DNA of 5,812 nucleotides from an uncultured Lachnoanaerobaculum sp. (GTDB lineage Bacteria; Bacillota; Clostridia; Lachnospirales; Lachnospiraceae): NCBI GenBank assembly GCA_938041725.1, contig CALISX010000450.1, positions 1-5,812 of the forward strand. The letters run 5' to 3'. Numbering within the stretch: the stretch's first letter is position 1; every line of letters begins with the position of its first letter. Below the pieces are notes generated by a model. The model saw nothing but the letters and a program-made list of their open reading frames with translations. It did no database searches and had not been told where the DNA came from. Of the stretch, positions 5,740 to 5,812 are shown piece by piece. A program made the translations under genes and the position numbers.

Positions 5740-5812
5740 AGTGAGGAAGTCTACGTCGGCCCGCCTCCCGCTACGTCCGATTCGAGCCGGATCGCCGATC
5801 GCCCGCGGAGCC
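5740..5812 (-). promoter_or_regulatory. GC-rich upstream region, possible leaderless promoter
   Basis: These bases are GC-rich (75% over 5761-5812). Reading the minus strand, TAGACT (5753 to 5748) fits the TAnnnT -10 pattern common in Actinobacteria and ends 8 bases before the ATG, which would place transcription at or within a few bases of the A of ATG, i.e. a leaderless mRNA. That would agree with the missing Shine-Dalgarno site. No clear -35 is present. GACGTAG occurs twice upstream on the minus strand (complements at 5752-5758 and 5772-5778), possibly by chance. I see no second gene here. Confidence 0.3.

Noticed and set aside
1..5812. CRISPR array, tRNA, rRNA, insertion sequence or phage attachment site
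   Set aside because: No spaced repeat units, cloverleaf-like sequence, transposase, integrase or terminal repeats were seen by eye in any gap.

Overview
The window reads as two DNA types joined together. Positions 1 to about 5160 have moderate GC (43-52% in the 60-base blocks I counted nearest the junction, 4981-5160). They show A-rich Shine-Dalgarno sites (AAAGGA, AAGGGGA), an extended -10 promoter grammar, AGA/AAA/GAA-rich codons, and proteins typical of anaerobic Clostridia. I infer a Lachnospiraceae-like Firmicute. Positions about 5161-5812 are GC-rich (58-75% in the blocks counted), with C/G-ending codons and no Shine-Dalgarno site, which is an Actinobacteria-like style. The change falls inside one open reading frame.

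Layout, left to right. 1-550 (minus): the N-terminal membrane half of an ABC exporter, cut by the window edge. 551-660: a gap with an imperfect palindrome resembling a REP-type element. 661-2514 (minus): a complete uvrC, the nucleotide excision repair endonuclease, starting at GTG. 2516-3001 (minus): a DUF1653 protein whose stop codon lies one base from the uvrC start, so the two probably form a translationally coupled operon. 3002-3200: a divergent intergenic region with two back-to-back extended -10 promoters of nearly mirror-image sequence, and on the right side a structured leader that could form alternative hairpins. 3201-4679 (plus): a complete DUF1846 (UPF0371) protein. 4680-4815: a convergent gap with a strong, probably bidirectional, intrinsic terminator. 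4816-5739 (minus): a lipoprotein with an LppM-like extracellular domain, one C-terminal transmembrane helix and a long charged cytoplasmic tail. 5740-5812: the GC-rich upstream region of that gene.

Functionally, the left block is chromosomal housekeeping (DNA repair, an exporter, two conserved domain-of-unknown-function proteins). I see no phage, transposase, CRISPR, tRNA or rRNA gene, and no recognisable new multi-gene system. The most notable feature is the mosaic lipoprotein gene: its Actinobacteria-like ectodomain and Firmicute-like tail meet in frame inside the transmembrane helix. This is either a true recombinant or horizontally acquired gene, or an assembly chimera; the sequence alone cannot settle which.
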